Shown piece after piece: positions 6,201-6,365 of a DNA stretch of 6,365 bases. The position numbers were made by a program, and so were the translations under genes. Within the stretch, counting starts at the first letter, position 1, and the number at the start of each line of letters is the position of its first letter. Source of the stretch: an uncultured Clostridia bacterium (lineage in GTDB: Bacteria; Bacillota; Clostridia; Oscillospirales; Acutalibacteraceae); the NCBI GenBank assembly GCA_905236975.1, contig CAJOQU010000058.1, positions 1 through 6,365 of the forward strand, written 5' to 3'. Below the pieces are notes generated by a model. It was not told the origin of the DNA, ran no database searches, and saw only the letters and a list, made by a program, of their open reading frames with translations.

Positions 6201-6236
6201 TGTAGGGCCGCAGTGCAGTTGGCAGCCCGGCGCACA
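6201..6236. repeat. Second, weaker hairpin beside the palindrome
   Basis: TGT (6201-6203) and GCCG (6207-6210) can pair with CGGC (6228-6231) and ACA (6234-6236), enclosing a 17-base loop. It directly follows the larger palindrome with one base between, so the two may be halves of one repeat unit that includes the TGTAGGG text at 6201-6207. The pairing is limited and could be chance. Confidence 0.3.
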
Positions 6237-6238
6237 TC

Positions 6239-6265
6239 TTTACACACCCCACAATTTCATAAATT
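6239..6265 (+). promoter_or_regulatory. Possible weak promoter for tRNA-Ala
   Basis: TTTACA (6239-6244) is followed at a short spacing of 15 by TAAATT (6260-6265). The predicted start would fall at about the first tRNA base, which leaves no leader. The call is therefore weak, and transcription from further upstream is equally possible. Confidence 0.25.
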
Positions 6266-6271
6266 TAATAA

Positions 6272-6347
6272 GGGCCTGTAGCTCAGTTGGTAGAGCGTTC
6301 GGTTCGCATCCGAGAGGTCGAGAGTTCGAGTCTCTTCAGGTCCACCA
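6272..6347 (+). tRNA. tRNA-Ala (anticodon CGC)
   Basis: A complete 76-base cloverleaf. The acceptor arm GGGCCTG (6272-6278) pairs with CAGGTCC (6337-6343), including the G3:U70 wobble that marks alanine tRNAs. The D arm is GCTC/GAGC (6281-6284, 6293-6296). The anticodon arm TTCGG/CCGAG (6298-6302, 6310-6314) encloses the loop TTCGCAT, with anticodon CGC at 6305-6307. The variable loop has five bases. The T arm GAGAG/CTCTT (6320-6324, 6332-6336) encloses TTCGAGT. Discriminator A (6344) and an encoded CCA (6345-6347) follow. It decodes the alanine codon GCG, which is common in the genes here. The last 18 bases of the window (6348-6365) show no further feature. Confidence 0.95.
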
Positions 6348-6365
6348 AAGCGAAAATCCTGTCGA

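Noticed and set aside
1..6365. CRISPR array, insertion sequence, phage or defence genes
   Set aside because: No regularly spaced repeats, transposase, integrase or defence-type domains are visible; all complete genes belong to known chromosomal families.

Overview
The window reads as ordinary chromosomal DNA from a Gram-positive Firmicute, most likely a moderately GC-rich Clostridia/Oscillospiraceae-type bacterium. This rests on strong AGGAGG-type ribosome binding sites before nearly every gene, a YerC/YecD-type TrpR-like regulator, a DHHW-family protein paired with an MBOAT acyltransferase, and a tRNA gene with encoded CCA. The assignment is inferred from gene types and style, not from a database match. 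All protein genes and the tRNA are on the + strand, and no complete gene is visibly broken.

Region 1 (1-437): the 3' end of a lipase-like alpha/beta hydrolase whose start lies outside the window, then a weak intrinsic terminator and a roughly 130-base gap. The gap holds a possible promoter and a perfect 9-bp inverted repeat at 362-389.

Region 2 (437-4182): a tight three-gene cluster of a CPA2/NapA-type cation/proton antiporter, an AlgI-like membrane-bound O-acyltransferase (MBOAT) and a DHHW/AlgJ-AlgX-like extracytoplasmic protein. Gaps are 14 and 9 bases, and both downstream ribosome binding sites overlap the preceding stop codon. The MBOAT and DHHW pair is the usual layout of a machine that moves acetyl groups across the membrane onto a cell-surface or secreted polysaccharide. 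The antiporter's link to that job is only positional.

Region 3 (4183-6154): a clear extended -10 promoter drives a YerC-like regulator gene, followed 69 bases later by a full-length YifB/ComM-family Mg-chelatase-like AAA+ ATPase.

Region 4 (6155-6365): a GC-rich intergenic stretch with a long imperfect palindrome and a second, weaker hairpin, both repeat-like in look, then a complete tRNA-Ala(CGC) with the G3:U70 identity pair.

I did not find a clearly new system. The points most worth a second look are the antiporter-acyltransferase-DHHW cluster, the DHHI variant of the signature DHHW motif, the hairpin at the predicted 5' end of that cluster's transcript, and the palindromic element before the tRNA.
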